Source of the DNA: Christensenella sp. UBA4263
GTDB lineage: Bacteria > Bacillota > Clostridia > Christensenellales > Aristaeellaceae
Assembly: GCA_002395225.1 (NCBI GenBank)
Contig: DGWH01000143.1
Location: 954 to 30,675, forward strand
Reading direction: 5' to 3'
Length of the DNA: 29,722 nucleotides
In this document: piece after piece, positions 16,620-24,570 of the stretch
How the letters are laid out: each line of letters starts with the position of its first letter
How positions within the stretch are numbered: position 1 is the stretch's first letter
Notes under the pieces: generated by a model
The model's database searches: none
Seen by the model: only the letters and a program-made list of their open reading frames with translations
Told to the model about the DNA's origin: nothing
Position numbers and translations under genes: made by a program

Positions 16620-17915
16620 CTATGCGCCGAGAGCCGTAATGGGAATGATGTAGATGCCTGATTCCCTGTCAAAGCGCGCAGTTTCCCCTGCTCCGACAAG
16701 AACAGCCATGAACGTCGGTTCCGGATTGCGTGCCGCAGGATTCCTGGCGATTTTATTTTTCAGCCGGTTCAGCGACGCAGCAGCTTCCGGGAATCGGTTT
16801 TCACCCAGCTTTATCTCAAAGGCAGCCCATCTGCCATCCCTGAGTTCGATCACCGCATCTGCCTCAAGACCATCTGCATCTTTATAGTAACAGACTGGAT
16901 TTAAAGACGAACCCGGAAGCAAAGACGCATAGACGGTCAGGTCATGGATGCACAGGGACTCAAACAGGATGCCAAACACCTGGCCATCTGCAATCAGCCT
17001 GTCTGGCGAAATATTAATTAACCTGGCGGCCAGCGATGGATCTGCAAAATAGTATTTGGGTTTCGTTCTCAGTCTGCTTCTGGAACGAATCGGTGCATCC
17101 CATCCGGAAATGGCCTCAACAACAAACAGTTCTTCCAGTGCTTCAATATGGGCAGCCGCTTTATTGGCCGACGCTTTGCTCTCAGGCTGTTCAAATCGGG
17201 CATCACCGGCAACCGTGGACAGTTTTGGCGCGTTCCCCAGGCTTCTTGCCAATGCCTGCAGCACATTTCTGGATTCAGATCCGTTTAAACCTTTTCTTGG
17301 AATATTAATCTCAAACAAAGCATCGAAATAACTGTCCAAAAGAGAGGAAGCATCGCTAAGCTGATGATGGATCACGGATGGCCATCCCCCCTGACAGATG
17401 GCGTCAGCCAGCGGAAAAAGTTTTTGCTGGACCAATTGGGGCTCAAATTCGCCTCTGAATAGTCCCGCCAGAGAAACCATTCCACTGGAACGGCCTGACT
17501 CCAGAAGGGTCATCGTACGCATCCGCAGTCTTGATATCCTTCCGGCGCCGCTGTGATGAACCTGGCCCTTATTAGGCTGAGCTGAACCGGTCATGATAAA
17601 CTGGCCAGGCCTTCCGGCATTTTCGTCTATACGCATTCGCACCTCATCCCAGATCGCAGGCACATCCTGCCATTCATCAATGACATGCGGCGCTTCTCCC
17701 ATCAGCGCAGTCGTCGGATCCGCCTCAGCAGCCTGGCGAACAGTTGTCAGCCCTATACGTGAAATGCTGTTTCCAAAGGCTGTTGCAGTCCATGTCTTTC
17801 CACAAAACATGGTTCCCGTGATTTCCACTGCACCTACCTGTTCCAGTCTGTCAGACAAAACCCTGTCCATTAATCTTGGCATATATCCATCTGGCAGCAG
17901 TTTCCCTCTTCTCAC
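16620..17915 (-). CDS. DUF4143-family P-loop ATPase
   Basis: 431 residues from GTG 17915. The N-terminal AAA_14-type domain has Walker A ITGTMFCGKTWTATAF (near residues 30-45), Walker B HVIDEWQDVPAIWDEVR and sensor FIMTGSAQPNK. The C-terminal DUF4143 half includes KYYFADPSLAARLINI, FGILFESLCIHDL and the nuclease-fold-like DAVIELRDGRWAAFEIKLGE (D...E-x-K pattern). These proteins are common in anaerobes, often in many copies; their role is unknown, though the DUF4143 end resembles PD-(D/E)XK nucleases. I chose GTG 17915 because AGGAG lies 10 bases upstream; the frame is open to 17972 but those codons overlap the promoter. It is preceded by a strong promoter and four 23-bp repeats, so it is probably tightly regulated. 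Confidence 0.88.
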   Translation of the reverse strand: MRRGKLLPDGYMPRLMDRVLSDRLEQVGAVEITGTMFCGKTWTATAFGNSISRIGLTTVRQAAEADPTTALMGEAPHVIDEWQDVPAIWDEVRMRIDENAGRPGQFIMTGSAQPNKGQVHHSGAGRISRLRMRTMTLLESGRSSGMVSLAGLFRGEFEPQLVQQKLFPLADAICQGGWPSVIHHQLSDASSLLDSYFDALFEINIPRKGLNGSESRNVLQALARSLGNAPKLSTVAGDARFEQPESKASANKAAAHIEALEELFVVEAISGWDAPIRSRSRLRTKPKYYFADPSLAARLINISPDRLIADGQVFGILFESLCIHDLTVYASLLPGSSLNPVCYYKDADGLEADAVIELRDGRWAAFEIKLGENRFPEAAASLNRLKNKIARNPAARNPEPTFMAVLVGAGETARFDRESGIYIIPITALGA

Positions 17916-17951
17916 CGCACTCACACTCCTGAATCTAGTTCTTTTGCATTC

Positions 17952-17980
17952 ATTATATCGAATGCCGGACAAACAGGCAA
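17952..17980 (-). promoter_or_regulatory. Promoter of the DUF4143 ATPase gene
   Basis: Minus strand: -35 TTGCCT (17975-17980), 17-bp gap, -10 TATAAT (17952-17957). Start of transcription near 17945, about 30 bp before the GTG. The 23-bp repeat array begins 2 bp upstream of the -35. Confidence 0.75.
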
Positions 17981-17982
17981 TG

Positions 17983-18074
17983 CCTTTTAGAGTGAATTTT
18001 ATATACTTTTTAGAGGATATTCGATATACCTTTTAGAGGATATTTGTTATACCTTTTAGAGGATATTTAAGATA
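17983..18074. repeat. Four tandem 23-bp repeats upstream of the ATPase promoter
   Basis: Units start at 17983, 18006, 18029 and 18052 with no spacers. The shared core is CTTTTTAGAGGATATT or CCTTTTAGAGGATATT followed by a variable five bases and ATA; the unit next to the promoter is the most diverged. The spacing of about two helix turns suggests a multi-site binding array for a regulator. Confidence 0.9.
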
Positions 18075-18455
18075 TCCTGACAAATCGGCACTGAGCGTCG
18101 AGCTGGCTCCCTGTCTGAGCATGAAAAACTTCACAATTTGCCTGTTCTGCCCGCTCAACAGAGAACCCATCTTTCCGGCATCTTATTTCAACGATCTGGT
18201 TTTTGAAACAACGCCGCCTCATCCATCTTGCTCGCGATCACCTGCGTGCTGCCAGCCTCGTCAATCTCCGTGGTGTTCATCGGCTCCTCGTCCTCCGGTA
18301 CCTGACTTGCCAGCATCTCCAATAGCTGACAGGATTGCCGGAGTATGGGACCCCACTTTATGTTCTGCTAATAGAGCGCCCCCGTCACCCAGTGACAGTT
18401 GATCCGGTTCAACCCACAGACAATTCAGCCCGGGGAATTGGCCAAAGCTGCGAAA
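18075..18455. other. Decayed region with an unnamed minus-strand gene remnant
   Basis: On the minus strand a frame of about 58 codons (roughly 18188-18361) reads like protein (KWGPILRQSCQLLEMLAS ... TTEIDEAGSTQVIASKMDEA) and stops at 18188, but it has no start or recognisable family. CCGTCAC-CCA-GTGACAG at 18382-18398 is a possible extra, imperfect copy of the short hairpin of the dispersed element. Confidence 0.35.
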
Positions 18456-18620
18456 AGGGCCTGCCGCACAGCGGCAGTTTGTCAATTATGCATTTCGGAA
18501 ATGTTCCGGTGCCGAAAAACCAGGCTGCGGATCATTAAAGAGGGCCTGCCGCACAGCGGCAGTTTGTCAATTATGCATATCAAACATATACCGGTACCGA
18601 AAAAAAGGCTGCGGCTCATT
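18456..18620 (+). repeat. Two tandem copies of the two-hairpin element
   Basis: Units start at 18456 and 18541 (period 85 bp). Both begin AGGGCCTGCCGCACAGCGGC; the hairpin CTGCCGC-ACA-GCGGCAG is at 18461-18477 and 18546-18562 and is followed by TTTGTCAATTATGCAT. The second half differs more between copies (TTTCGG...CCGAAA in the first, CGGTACCG in the second). Confidence 0.9.
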
Positions 18621-18642
18621 TCCTTTTTTGCTTTGACAGATA

Positions 18643-18671
18643 ATGACAAAGTCCCGGATTTTCTTTATAAT
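18643..18671 (+). promoter_or_regulatory. Promoter upstream of the 18812 gene
   Basis: -35 ATGACA (18643-18648), 17-bp gap, -10 TATAAT (18666-18671). It lies just past the second repeat copy; transcription would start near 18678, leaving a 5' leader of about 130 bases. Confidence 0.65.
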
Positions 18672-18811
18672 AGAGGCAGTTGAGAAGCTCGCTGTGTTTT
18701 AATGCAGGTCAATGACGGGCAGGAAAAATCGGCGGATTCCGGTGCATCCTGCCTCATGATCATCTTCTGCTCCCGGGAAGCTGCGAAATGAGTGAATTTG
18801 GAGGAACAGAC

Positions 18812-19564
18812 ATGAACAAAAAGCAGGCAGCCAGAGCCGCAAAGAAGCTGGAGGAACAAGCGAAGAAACCGGAAAAGAAGCCCGTAAGCAAAACGCTGCT
18901 TGATCTATTTGACACGGTTACTCCCAAAGGCGGGCGGGCAAGCCTTCCAGGTGGATTTGAGGAAAAATACAAGAGTGAAACACTGAAGAAGAAAATTGCC
19001 GATCTTGCCATGTGGGGAATGATTCCATCCGTCAGGTATGGGTTGACCAGCGAAAAGGGAATCAAACGTTTGCAAGAGAATGAAGCTCTCTTCACGTTTA
19101 TCGATCAGTACTTTCCGGATGTACCTTTCTCTTTTGAGCCAAATATGCAGGATGGCAGATACGTTTTTCTCCCTCATTATGTGTATCATCAGGGCATTGG
19201 AATCTGTGCATCAAAAAACCTGCCGGGCTGTCTGGAGGTTGGTCATTTCTGGTATCCGGAGGAGTTTACAAAAAAAAGAAACCTGTTTATTGATCAGGTA
19301 TATATCCCTCAGTACACCAGCAGACCGGATTCAGAATTGGCTGACAAAATCCGTCCTCTGTATGTAGAGGCCCCAAACGAAAGAATGGACCATTATTGTA
19401 CATTCCCGTTTGATCCGGATACGGTTGTGCGGTTTGACGGGTATTTCCTGGATCACCTGAATACAACCACTCAGACAATCCGGAATGCGCTCAAGGATCG
19501 TGGTCCGCAGTTACAGAGGAACGGAGAGGGCCTGATCTTATTCATGGAAAGACTCATGAAGTGA
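18812..19564 (+). CDS. Uncharacterised protein with basic N-terminal tail
   Basis: 250 residues, not recognised. The first 30 residues are lysine/alanine-rich and probably helical (MNKKQAARAAKKLEEQAKKP), the kind of tail seen in nucleic-acid- or ribosome-binding proteins. The rest is globular with many aromatics: FIDQYFPDVPFSFEPNMQDG, RYVFLPHYVYHQGIGICASK and FPFDPDTVVRFDGYFLDHLN. ATG 18812 follows GGAGG by 7 bases; the upstream ATG at 18788 overlaps that site and is less likely. First of a run of small plus-strand genes; function not inferable. Confidence 0.78.
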   Translation: MNKKQAARAAKKLEEQAKKPEKKPVSKTLLDLFDTVTPKGGRASLPGGFEEKYKSETLKKKIADLAMWGMIPSVRYGLTSEKGIKRLQENEALFTFIDQYFPDVPFSFEPNMQDGRYVFLPHYVYHQGIGICASKNLPGCLEVGHFWYPEEFTKKRNLFIDQVYIPQYTSRPDSELADKIRPLYVEAPNERMDHYCTFPFDPDTVVRFDGYFLDHLNTTTQTIRNALKDRGPQLQRNGEGLILFMERLMK

Positions 19565-19816
19565 AATATCAGCGAAAACAAGACGCAGGCCATCTGCACG
19601 GACGGCTTTGCGAATCGGCTGAGACAGTGATCTGATGATTCCACTGAAACTCAGATAAAGACCCGCCGGCTGCAGCAATTTCCGAAGCCGACGACGAAAG
19701 ATCCGGCTATCCGGCAGAGGTTGGTAAAGGATTTCCGGGCATGCCCGGCCGGGAAAAAGGTTCCCAAAGAATCCGTTACAGGATGGAGAAAGTGAAGCCG
19801 GAGTTCGAGAACTAAA

Positions 19817-20314
19817 ATGTACTATTACGAAAAAGACTACCTTATGCGGCTGATCCACGGCATCTCTTACGTGCTGGCTTATCTCTCCTTCGGGAAAAAA
19901 GGGGAAACACTGCCCGCGGTGATGGGTCAGGAAGTTCGGGAGGATAACGACTATCTCCAGCAGATGATTGACAGCGGACAGATCAATGCCGCAGAGAACA
20001 GGCTGTTTGAACTGATCGAGTCAGGCGCCTGGGATGCCGATCAGAAAACCGCCCTGATTCTCTCGTTTTATGACTGCCTGAACGGGAAGAAAGACGATTT
20101 TCTTGAGGCCTCCGGGTTCTGCAGAGATGAAATCCTGCAGGGACTGAAAGATGCGCTGCGGATGATTGGCCAAACGCTTCCTGACTATCTGAATGGATGG
20201 GACATCGTTGCCTTTGCTGAAACACTTTCAAATCAGCTGCCCTCAGGCACAGGAGCGGCCCTGCCGCGCAGCGACAGTTGTTCCGATATGAGCACCGGGA
20301 AGCAGCGGTGCTGA
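19817..20314 (+). CDS. Small helical protein (DUF6483-like), C-terminus supplied by a repeat element
   Basis: 165 residues. The start MYYYEKDYLMRLIHGISYVL resembles, from memory, the DUF6483 group of clostridial hypothetical proteins; this is not certain. The middle is helical and acidic (DNDYLQQMIDSGQINAAENR; TALILSFYDCLNGKKDDFLE). The natural end is probably near AFAETLSNQL: the last 20 or so residues (GAALPRSDSCSDMSTGKQRC) are encoded by a copy of the two-hairpin element at 20261-20312. No strong ribosome site is visible before ATG 19817. The 252 bp before it hold nothing else recognisable. Confidence 0.7.
   Translation: MYYYEKDYLMRLIHGISYVLAYLSFGKKGETLPAVMGQEVREDNDYLQQMIDSGQINAAENRLFELIESGAWDADQKTALILSFYDCLNGKKDDFLEASGFCRDEILQGLKDALRMIGQTLPDYLNGWDIVAFAETLSNQLPSGTGAALPRSDSCSDMSTGKQRC
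20261..20312 (+). repeat. Single copy of the two-hairpin element
   Basis: CTGCCGC-GCA-GCGACAG (20261-20277, one mismatch) is followed by TTGTTCCGATATG and the second hairpin AGCACC...GGTGCT (20291-20296 with 20307-20312). It overlaps the 3' end of the 19817 gene. Confidence 0.8.
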
Positions 20315-20351
20315 TAAAACCAGATGACGACATGTGAAAGGGGAATGAAAA

Positions 20352-20567
20352 ATGATCGACTTCGAAGAAGCATTGGAAACCGCCCGTTTTTTTGAGAAAA
20401 ATGTCAATGCCTGCGTGGAATACGAAGACGCATGGATGTTCAGGAACAGCAAAAAGAAACCCGGTCCATATAATCCGGTGGTCGTGATGAAAGACGGGGA
20501 GGCTGTACCTGCTGAAATCTATACACGAACCAGTCTGATTAGAACAATCCAGATACCAAAGAAATAA
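20352..20567 (+). CDS. Small conserved-looking protein, unknown
   Basis: 71 residues: MIDFEEALETARFFEKNVNA then CVEYEDAWMFRN, YNPVVVMKDGEAVPAEIYTR. The arrangement of an N-terminal helix, an acidic Y-E-D-A-W strand and the PVVVMKDG turn is one I associate with small stand-alone proteins of clostridia, some near toxin-immunity loci, but no family name is safe. AAAGGGGAATGAAAA precedes ATG 20352, a good ribosome site. Confidence 0.7.
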   Translation: MIDFEEALETARFFEKNVNACVEYEDAWMFRNSKKKPGPYNPVVVMKDGEAVPAEIYTRTSLIRTIQIPKK

Positions 20568-20671
20568 AACTGCTGTTCCCAATTGCCGCTGCATATGGGG
20601 ACTTTCCGGAAAGAGAGCAGTGAATCAGCCTGTAAAATGTCCAGATCCCAAATTTGAAAGGGAGAGCAGCA

Positions 20672-21190
20672 ATGTCAGCAAAGGCCATCAGCGCCTGGCA
20701 TGTCGCTGTTGCTGCAGAGGCATTCACAGCCGCTATATCGGCCGAACTTGGTGTTGTTTGTTCAGTTCAATAGGATGCCAGCCAGCCGGAATATGATTTG
20801 ATCGCCGAGTCTCAGGGAAAAATGCTTACGATACCCGTAAAGGGCAGCCAGGATGGGAGCCGGGGATTGACACAGAGCTTCAGGAAGAATGGTGTTTTGG
20901 TTCATGAAGCAATTGATCGCTGGCATCCCATCATAAGAGAACCATTTTTTTGCCTGGTTCAGTTCAAGGAAACCGCTCCTCATGAAATGCCCCGCGTCTA
21001 TGCAGCTTCGCCGGAAGAAATGGCAGAAAGAATGAAGGCATCTGCAGGCGGCCGCAGCGATACCATTCTGTACGAGGAACATGTGTGGGGATCAGGAGCA
21101 GCAGGCTTTGGAACCACAGACTACCTTCCTGAAGAATGGACGTTGTCATCGGGCAGATTGCAGGCCATGTTTGAAAATCATGAGAAGTAA
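20672..21190 (+). pseudogene. PD-(D/E)XK-type endonuclease-like gene with internal TAG
   Basis: 172 codons plus stop, read from ATG 20672 (AAAGGGAGAGCAGCA in front). Codon 34 is TAG (20771-20773), at a position where relatives I recall have tyrosine in VQYGA-QPEYDL; here the frame reads CSVQ-stop-DASQPEYDLIAE. The frame then continues without further damage: KMLTIPVKGSQDGSRGLTQS keeps the PEYD...VKGSQ active-site pattern of a restriction-like nuclease fold, followed by PREVYAAS-like and DTILYEEHVWGSGAAGFGTT blocks. The protein is small and probably nuclease-like; its biological role is unknown. A single nonsense change makes a recent pseudogene likely; a TTG restart at 20798 could give a 130-residue fragment without the N-terminal helix. 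Confidence 0.75.
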
Positions 21191-21313
21191 ATGATCTCTG
21201 CGGCTACCGTTGCATCACGGTCCCCTGTTTCCGCGAGGAGCCGATTGACTGAGTACAGGCAGGACTTGACTGACAGGCCCAGGATCGGATTTGAAACGGT
21301 TCTCTCAGAGGCG

Positions 21314-21466
21314 GCCTGCCGCACAGCGGCAGTTTGTCAGATATGAGCACCTGAAAAGCTGCGGTGCCATATGACGGACTACGGATTATGTTGGAGTGGG
21401 CTCGACGCGCAGCGTCGATTTGTCAGATATGAGCACCTGAAAAGCTGCGGTGCCATATGACGGACT
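21314..21466 (+). repeat. Two tandem copies of the two-hairpin element
   Basis: First stem CTGCCGC-ACA-GCGGCAG (21314-21330); second stem TCGACGC-GCA-GCGTCGA (21400-21416). The 50 bases after each (starting TTTGTCAGATATGAGCACC at 21331 and 21417) are identical, including the GCACC...GGTGC pair. Period 86 bp. The second copy ends 23 bp before the start of the solute-binding gene, so it forms part of that mRNA's leader. Confidence 0.92.
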
Positions 21467-21489
21467 ACAGATTATATTTGAGGAATTCT

Positions 21490-22548
21490 ATGAAGAAACT
21501 TGCGTCCATTTTTCTTGCTTTGCTGTTCGCGCTGTCCCTGGGGGTCTTGCCAGTGATGGCAGATGAAACCATCGTCATCGGGGTATTGTCCTATCTGAAC
21601 ATTACCGAGAGCGAATACAGCCATGATTTTGCTTCGTCGGAAACGCTGGATATGTACAACACCGGATTCGACTGGCTGTATGAGAAAGGATATTTGATCA
21701 ACTTTGTTCCCACCGACAGTTCGATCAGGCATAAAGCCGTTTTTTACGATACCATGGACGCGCTGGTCATGGCGCTGAACACCGGAAAGATTGATCTTAT
21801 TGATGATCTGCCTCAGGTGACAGCACAATATCTTTGTGCGCAGAATGACCAGATGGTGCCGATGTGGCTTTATGACCGCGAACGAATCGAAGCGGAAGGC
21901 GGCTTTGCCATGGACTGCTTCAAAACCGGAGGGGCGGGCTATTCCTTCCTGTTGATGGAAGAAAACCAGGCTTTGTGCGATGCGTTTAATTCCGCCATTG
22001 CTGACATGAAGGCGGACGGAACGCTGGATCAGCTGATTCGGACACATATCCATGCCGCGATTGCCGGAGAGAAAATCGAGCCGATTGCCTTGGATTTCGT
22101 GGAAGGGCGTGAAACCGTCAGGGTCGCCGTCACGGGTTCCCTGCCGCCCCTGGATTACGTGGCTGAGGACGGAACCTTCGCGGGGTTCAATACCGCGCTG
22201 CTGGCGGAAATCGGCAGGCGGATTGACCGGAATATGGAAATCATCCAGGTGGACAGTATTGGACGTGCCGCGGCTTTGTCCTCAGGAACTGCAGACGCCG
22301 TGTTTTGGGCATCAAGCAATCCGTATGGATCCAGCGAGAGGCTCCAGGGCATGACGGAGGAAGAGTTCAAAACCCGCCTGACCAAAAGCCATCCTGACTA
22401 CACCGAGGAGCAGATCGAGATCCTGGCCCGCATGGGCATGGCCTCTGACTTTCAGGAGGACATCCCGGAGCACACGATCGTCACCGAGCCCTACTTCGTC
22501 GATGGACTCGTTTGCGTCGGTCTGAAGTCAAAGATTCCCCGGGAATAA
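21490..22548 (+). CDS. Extracellular solute-binding protein, family 3
   Basis: 352 residues. Signal peptide MKKLASIFLALLFALSLGVL-PVMA, cleavage after residue 24 likely; no lipobox cysteine, so it is secreted or wall-associated rather than a lipoprotein. Two SBP_bac_3-like lobes: TIVIGVLSYLNITESEYSHD with DTMDALVMALNTGKIDL, and a second VRVAVTGSLPPLDYVAEDGT-FAGFNTALLAEIGRR that is the textbook start of the family. It ends TEPYFVDGLVCVGLKSK. No permease or ATPase gene is adjacent, so it is an orphan binder for small solutes such as amino acids. ATG 21490 follows GAGGAATTCT. Confidence 0.85.
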   Translation: MKKLASIFLALLFALSLGVLPVMADETIVIGVLSYLNITESEYSHDFASSETLDMYNTGFDWLYEKGYLINFVPTDSSIRHKAVFYDTMDALVMALNTGKIDLIDDLPQVTAQYLCAQNDQMVPMWLYDRERIEAEGGFAMDCFKTGGAGYSFLLMEENQALCDAFNSAIADMKADGTLDQLIRTHIHAAIAGEKIEPIALDFVEGRETVRVAVTGSLPPLDYVAEDGTFAGFNTALLAEIGRRIDRNMEIIQVDSIGRAAALSSGTADAVFWASSNPYGSSERLQGMTEEEFKTRLTKSHPDYTEEQIEILARMGMASDFQEDIPEHTIVTEPYFVDGLVCVGLKSKIPRE

Positions 22549-22651
22549 AACAGGAAAACAGGGGACGTTCCCGGGTCTGTCTATTCCCTGTTGAGAAGAG
22601 GGCGTTCCTCCGGAGGATACGGAAAACGCCGTGATAAATGTTCAGGAATAC

Positions 22652-22693
22652 AGAAGGGCGTTCGGAACAGACAATTATTCCGAACGCCCTTCT
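22652..22693. terminator. 16-bp perfect hairpin between convergent genes
   Basis: AGAAGGGCGTTCGGAA pairs with TTCCGAACGCCCTTCT around a 10-nt loop. No real T-tail, but position between the solute-binding gene (+) and hipA (-) fits a two-way terminator. The rest of 22549-22852 holds no gene. Confidence 0.65.
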
Positions 22694-22852
22694 CGAACTG
22701 CTTTATTGGGCATAAGTATTTTTCTGAACGATTCAGCAAGTCCAAATGACCGGACGGACAGCGTTTCCTCTGCTCATCGAAGACCCGGCAGAATCCGATC
22801 TATTCATCAATAATGCCGTCTCCACATCGTATATGACCGTAAAATCCGGCAG

Positions 22853-23980
22853 TCAGCCTCTTTTCCGATATTTCTCCTCCAGGGAAACCGTCTCAGCCTT
22901 TATTTCTTCCGCGAGTTCCCGACAACGGCTGGCGGACATCCCTGCCTTCTTTCCAACCGCTGACAGCTCCTTCATCCCGGGATTGCGGCCATTGTTGTTC
23001 ACCGTAGTCGTATGCTCGCCATAATAGGTGCTGCTCCAGGTCAGATCATATGCAGGCGACAGGGACCACTGGTCCTTTTTTTCATTGTAAAGAAAAGAGA
23101 AGTTTTTGCTGTGGTCATCCCGGTTGTGGGCAAACACATTGAAGCACATGCGCCGGTACATCTGCTCGACCTCTTCCCGCCGGTCCCGACAGAGAATTTT
23201 TGTCAGTTTCATCAGGGTATGATAGTCCAGACTGGGTGACCGCCAGTCCAGTTCAAGAATGGCCGCAGTGGTCAGCACATGGTGACGCCGAAGTGTCCCA
23301 TCCGTGCCGGGCGTTCGGTCAAAACGGCGAACGGCGAAATATCCTCCGCAGCGTTTGGATGGCAGCAGCCTGGTTTCCGGCACAATGATCCCGCAGCGCT
23401 CTGCGCAGTCCATATACGCCTTCTCCATGACGCCGTAATCCGGGTTTTCAGTCGGTGCCGGGAACTTGACGATCCATTCTTCGGTCATAACCTTGGGTCT
23501 TGTACCGCCGCTGGAACCCGCCAGTGCAAACATTCGATCCGCGTCTTCCATTTCCTCCCGGTTCAGAATACGCTGGCATTCCTGCGCAAGCTCATCCAGA
23601 TCATTCAGTTTCTGGGCCTGCCATGTCTCCCAGGCAGGCTGATAACAAAGCGCTCCCATGCCACTGCTGCCAATGATGGCCAGCCGGGTCAAAGGACCGA
23701 CCTCATCCGTATTGATTTCTCTCCCTTTAAGCATCCGGTTCATCAGCAGCTGGCCCCAGGCATCTGGCAGGCTGTCCGCGAAAACGCCAAACAACCCTCC
23801 AAAATGGAGAGCAGATGGGACAAACACGTCCTGCTTCAGCGGCAATGAAAAGGGGCTGATTGGAAATCCCTCTCTCAGCCATTCCGGCGTGTAGGCAAAG
23901 GCAATCCGATGATTCACTGTTTCGGATAATGTGCCAACCGTCCGGTCCTGAAAAGTAACTTCCAGCTTATTTCCGTTCAC
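22853..23980 (-). CDS. hipA: HipA-type serine/threonine kinase toxin
   Basis: 375 residues from GTG 23980. HipA kinases phosphorylate a cellular target (glutamyl-tRNA synthetase in E. coli) and stop growth. N-terminal subdomain KLEVTFQDRTVGTLSETVNH with DSLPDAWGQLL; P-loop region FALAGSSGGTRPKV; catalytic loop FNVFAHNRDDHSKNFSFLYN; metal-binding SPAYDLTWS in place of DFG. All key residues look intact. I chose GTG because AGGAGG lies 6 bases upstream and the family begins here; the ATG at 24004 would overlap hipB more and push the start before that site. It overlaps hipB by 14 bp, typical antitoxin-toxin coupling. Confidence 0.9.
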   Translation of the reverse strand: MNGNKLEVTFQDRTVGTLSETVNHRIAFAYTPEWLREGFPISPFSLPLKQDVFVPSALHFGGLFGVFADSLPDAWGQLLMNRMLKGREINTDEVGPLTRLAIIGSSGMGALCYQPAWETWQAQKLNDLDELAQECQRILNREEMEDADRMFALAGSSGGTRPKVMTEEWIVKFPAPTENPDYGVMEKAYMDCAERCGIIVPETRLLPSKRCGGYFAVRRFDRTPGTDGTLRRHHVLTTAAILELDWRSPSLDYHTLMKLTKILCRDRREEVEQMYRRMCFNVFAHNRDDHSKNFSFLYNEKKDQWSLSPAYDLTWSSTYYGEHTTTVNNNGRNPGMKELSAVGKKAGMSASRCRELAEEIKAETVSLEEKYRKRG

Positions 23981-24245
23981 GGACAACCTCCTCAATTCTG
24001 CCATATGGCACAGCTTCAAACAGGCGGCGTATTTCATCCGCGCAGCCCAGTGCTGTGGCGAGCTTTGTCAGCGAGAGCAGTGAAATCTGACCAGTCCGCT
24101 CGAATCGCTTGATGCTGCCAAAACTGACTCCGGACAGCTCACTTAATTGTTCCTGAGTGAATGCGCGGCGCTTTCTAATCCTGCTGAGTCGTTTTGCCAC
24201 CTGGAGGTCGATTTCCTCCGCCGTTTCCCAGACATACTCATTCAT
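23967..24245 (-). CDS. hipB: HipB-type XRE antitoxin
   Basis: 92 residues. A helix-turn-helix of the Cro/C1 class fills the middle: RIRKRRAFTQEQLSELSGVS then FGSIKRFERTGQISLLSLTK. In HipBA pairs this protein binds the toxin and represses the operon. ATG 24245 follows GGAGATTGTGT; the frame opens slightly earlier at a TTG. The short C-terminal RIEEVVRERK overlaps the hipA start. It is preceded by a promoter with two GGAT(N8)ATCC sites. Confidence 0.88.
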   Translation of the reverse strand: MNEYVWETAEEIDLQVAKRLSRIRKRRAFTQEQLSELSGVSFGSIKRFERTGQISLLSLTKLATALGCADEIRRLFEAVPYGRIEEVVRERK

Positions 24246-24256
24246 ACACAATCTCC

Positions 24257-24347
24257 GGATAAAATATGATCCATTTCAGCTTAATTATTCGATTTTGGAC
24301 AAAATATGATCCGTAAATATGATATCACAGATAAAAAAATGATGCAA
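24257..24347 (-). promoter_or_regulatory. hipBA promoter with two operator-like sites
   Basis: Minus strand: -35 TTGCAT (24342-24347), 17-bp gap, -10 TATCAT (24319-24324), start near 24312. The 16-bp sequence GGATAAAATATGATCC (24257-24272) recurs as GGACAAAATATGATCC (24297-24312), exactly 40 bp apart. One lies at the transcription start, the other next to the hipB ribosome site. The GGAT-N8-ATCC form recalls the paired half-sites of the E. coli HipB operator (TATCC-N8-GGATA), in inverted arrangement. Confidence 0.75.
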
Positions 24348-24460
24348 GCCCGGATTTCCGGCACGTGATCAAGTTCATGATTTCACCGACGCCGTTCCCC
24401 GGTCAGAAAATATCCTGATAGGGGATTTTTTGCAGGATGATCCGGACAGGGATTGACCAC

Positions 24461-24489
24461 TTACAGAAAGCCCTGTTTTGTGGTACAGT
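24461..24489 (+). promoter_or_regulatory. Likely promoter of the acetyltransferase gene
   Basis: -35 TTACAG (24461-24466), 17-bp gap, -10 TACAGT (24484-24489), about 80 bp before the GTG start. The rest of 24348-24570 shows nothing else. Confidence 0.5.
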
Positions 24490-24570
24490 GACGGTGCAAT
24501 GAACATGGTCATTCGGAATCTGGCACAAGCGATTCCTTTTGACTGATCAGCCACAGAGGTGGTGTAATTC

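Noticed and set aside
17983..18074. Possible CRISPR or plasmid iterons
   Set aside because: Units are contiguous without spacers and there is no replication gene; position at a promoter fits regulation better.
20771..20773. TAG read as an amino acid (recoding)
   Set aside because: The gene at 9635 ends in TAG with a sensible C-terminus, and no SECIS- or pyrrolysine-type signal is evident; a nonsense mutation is simpler.
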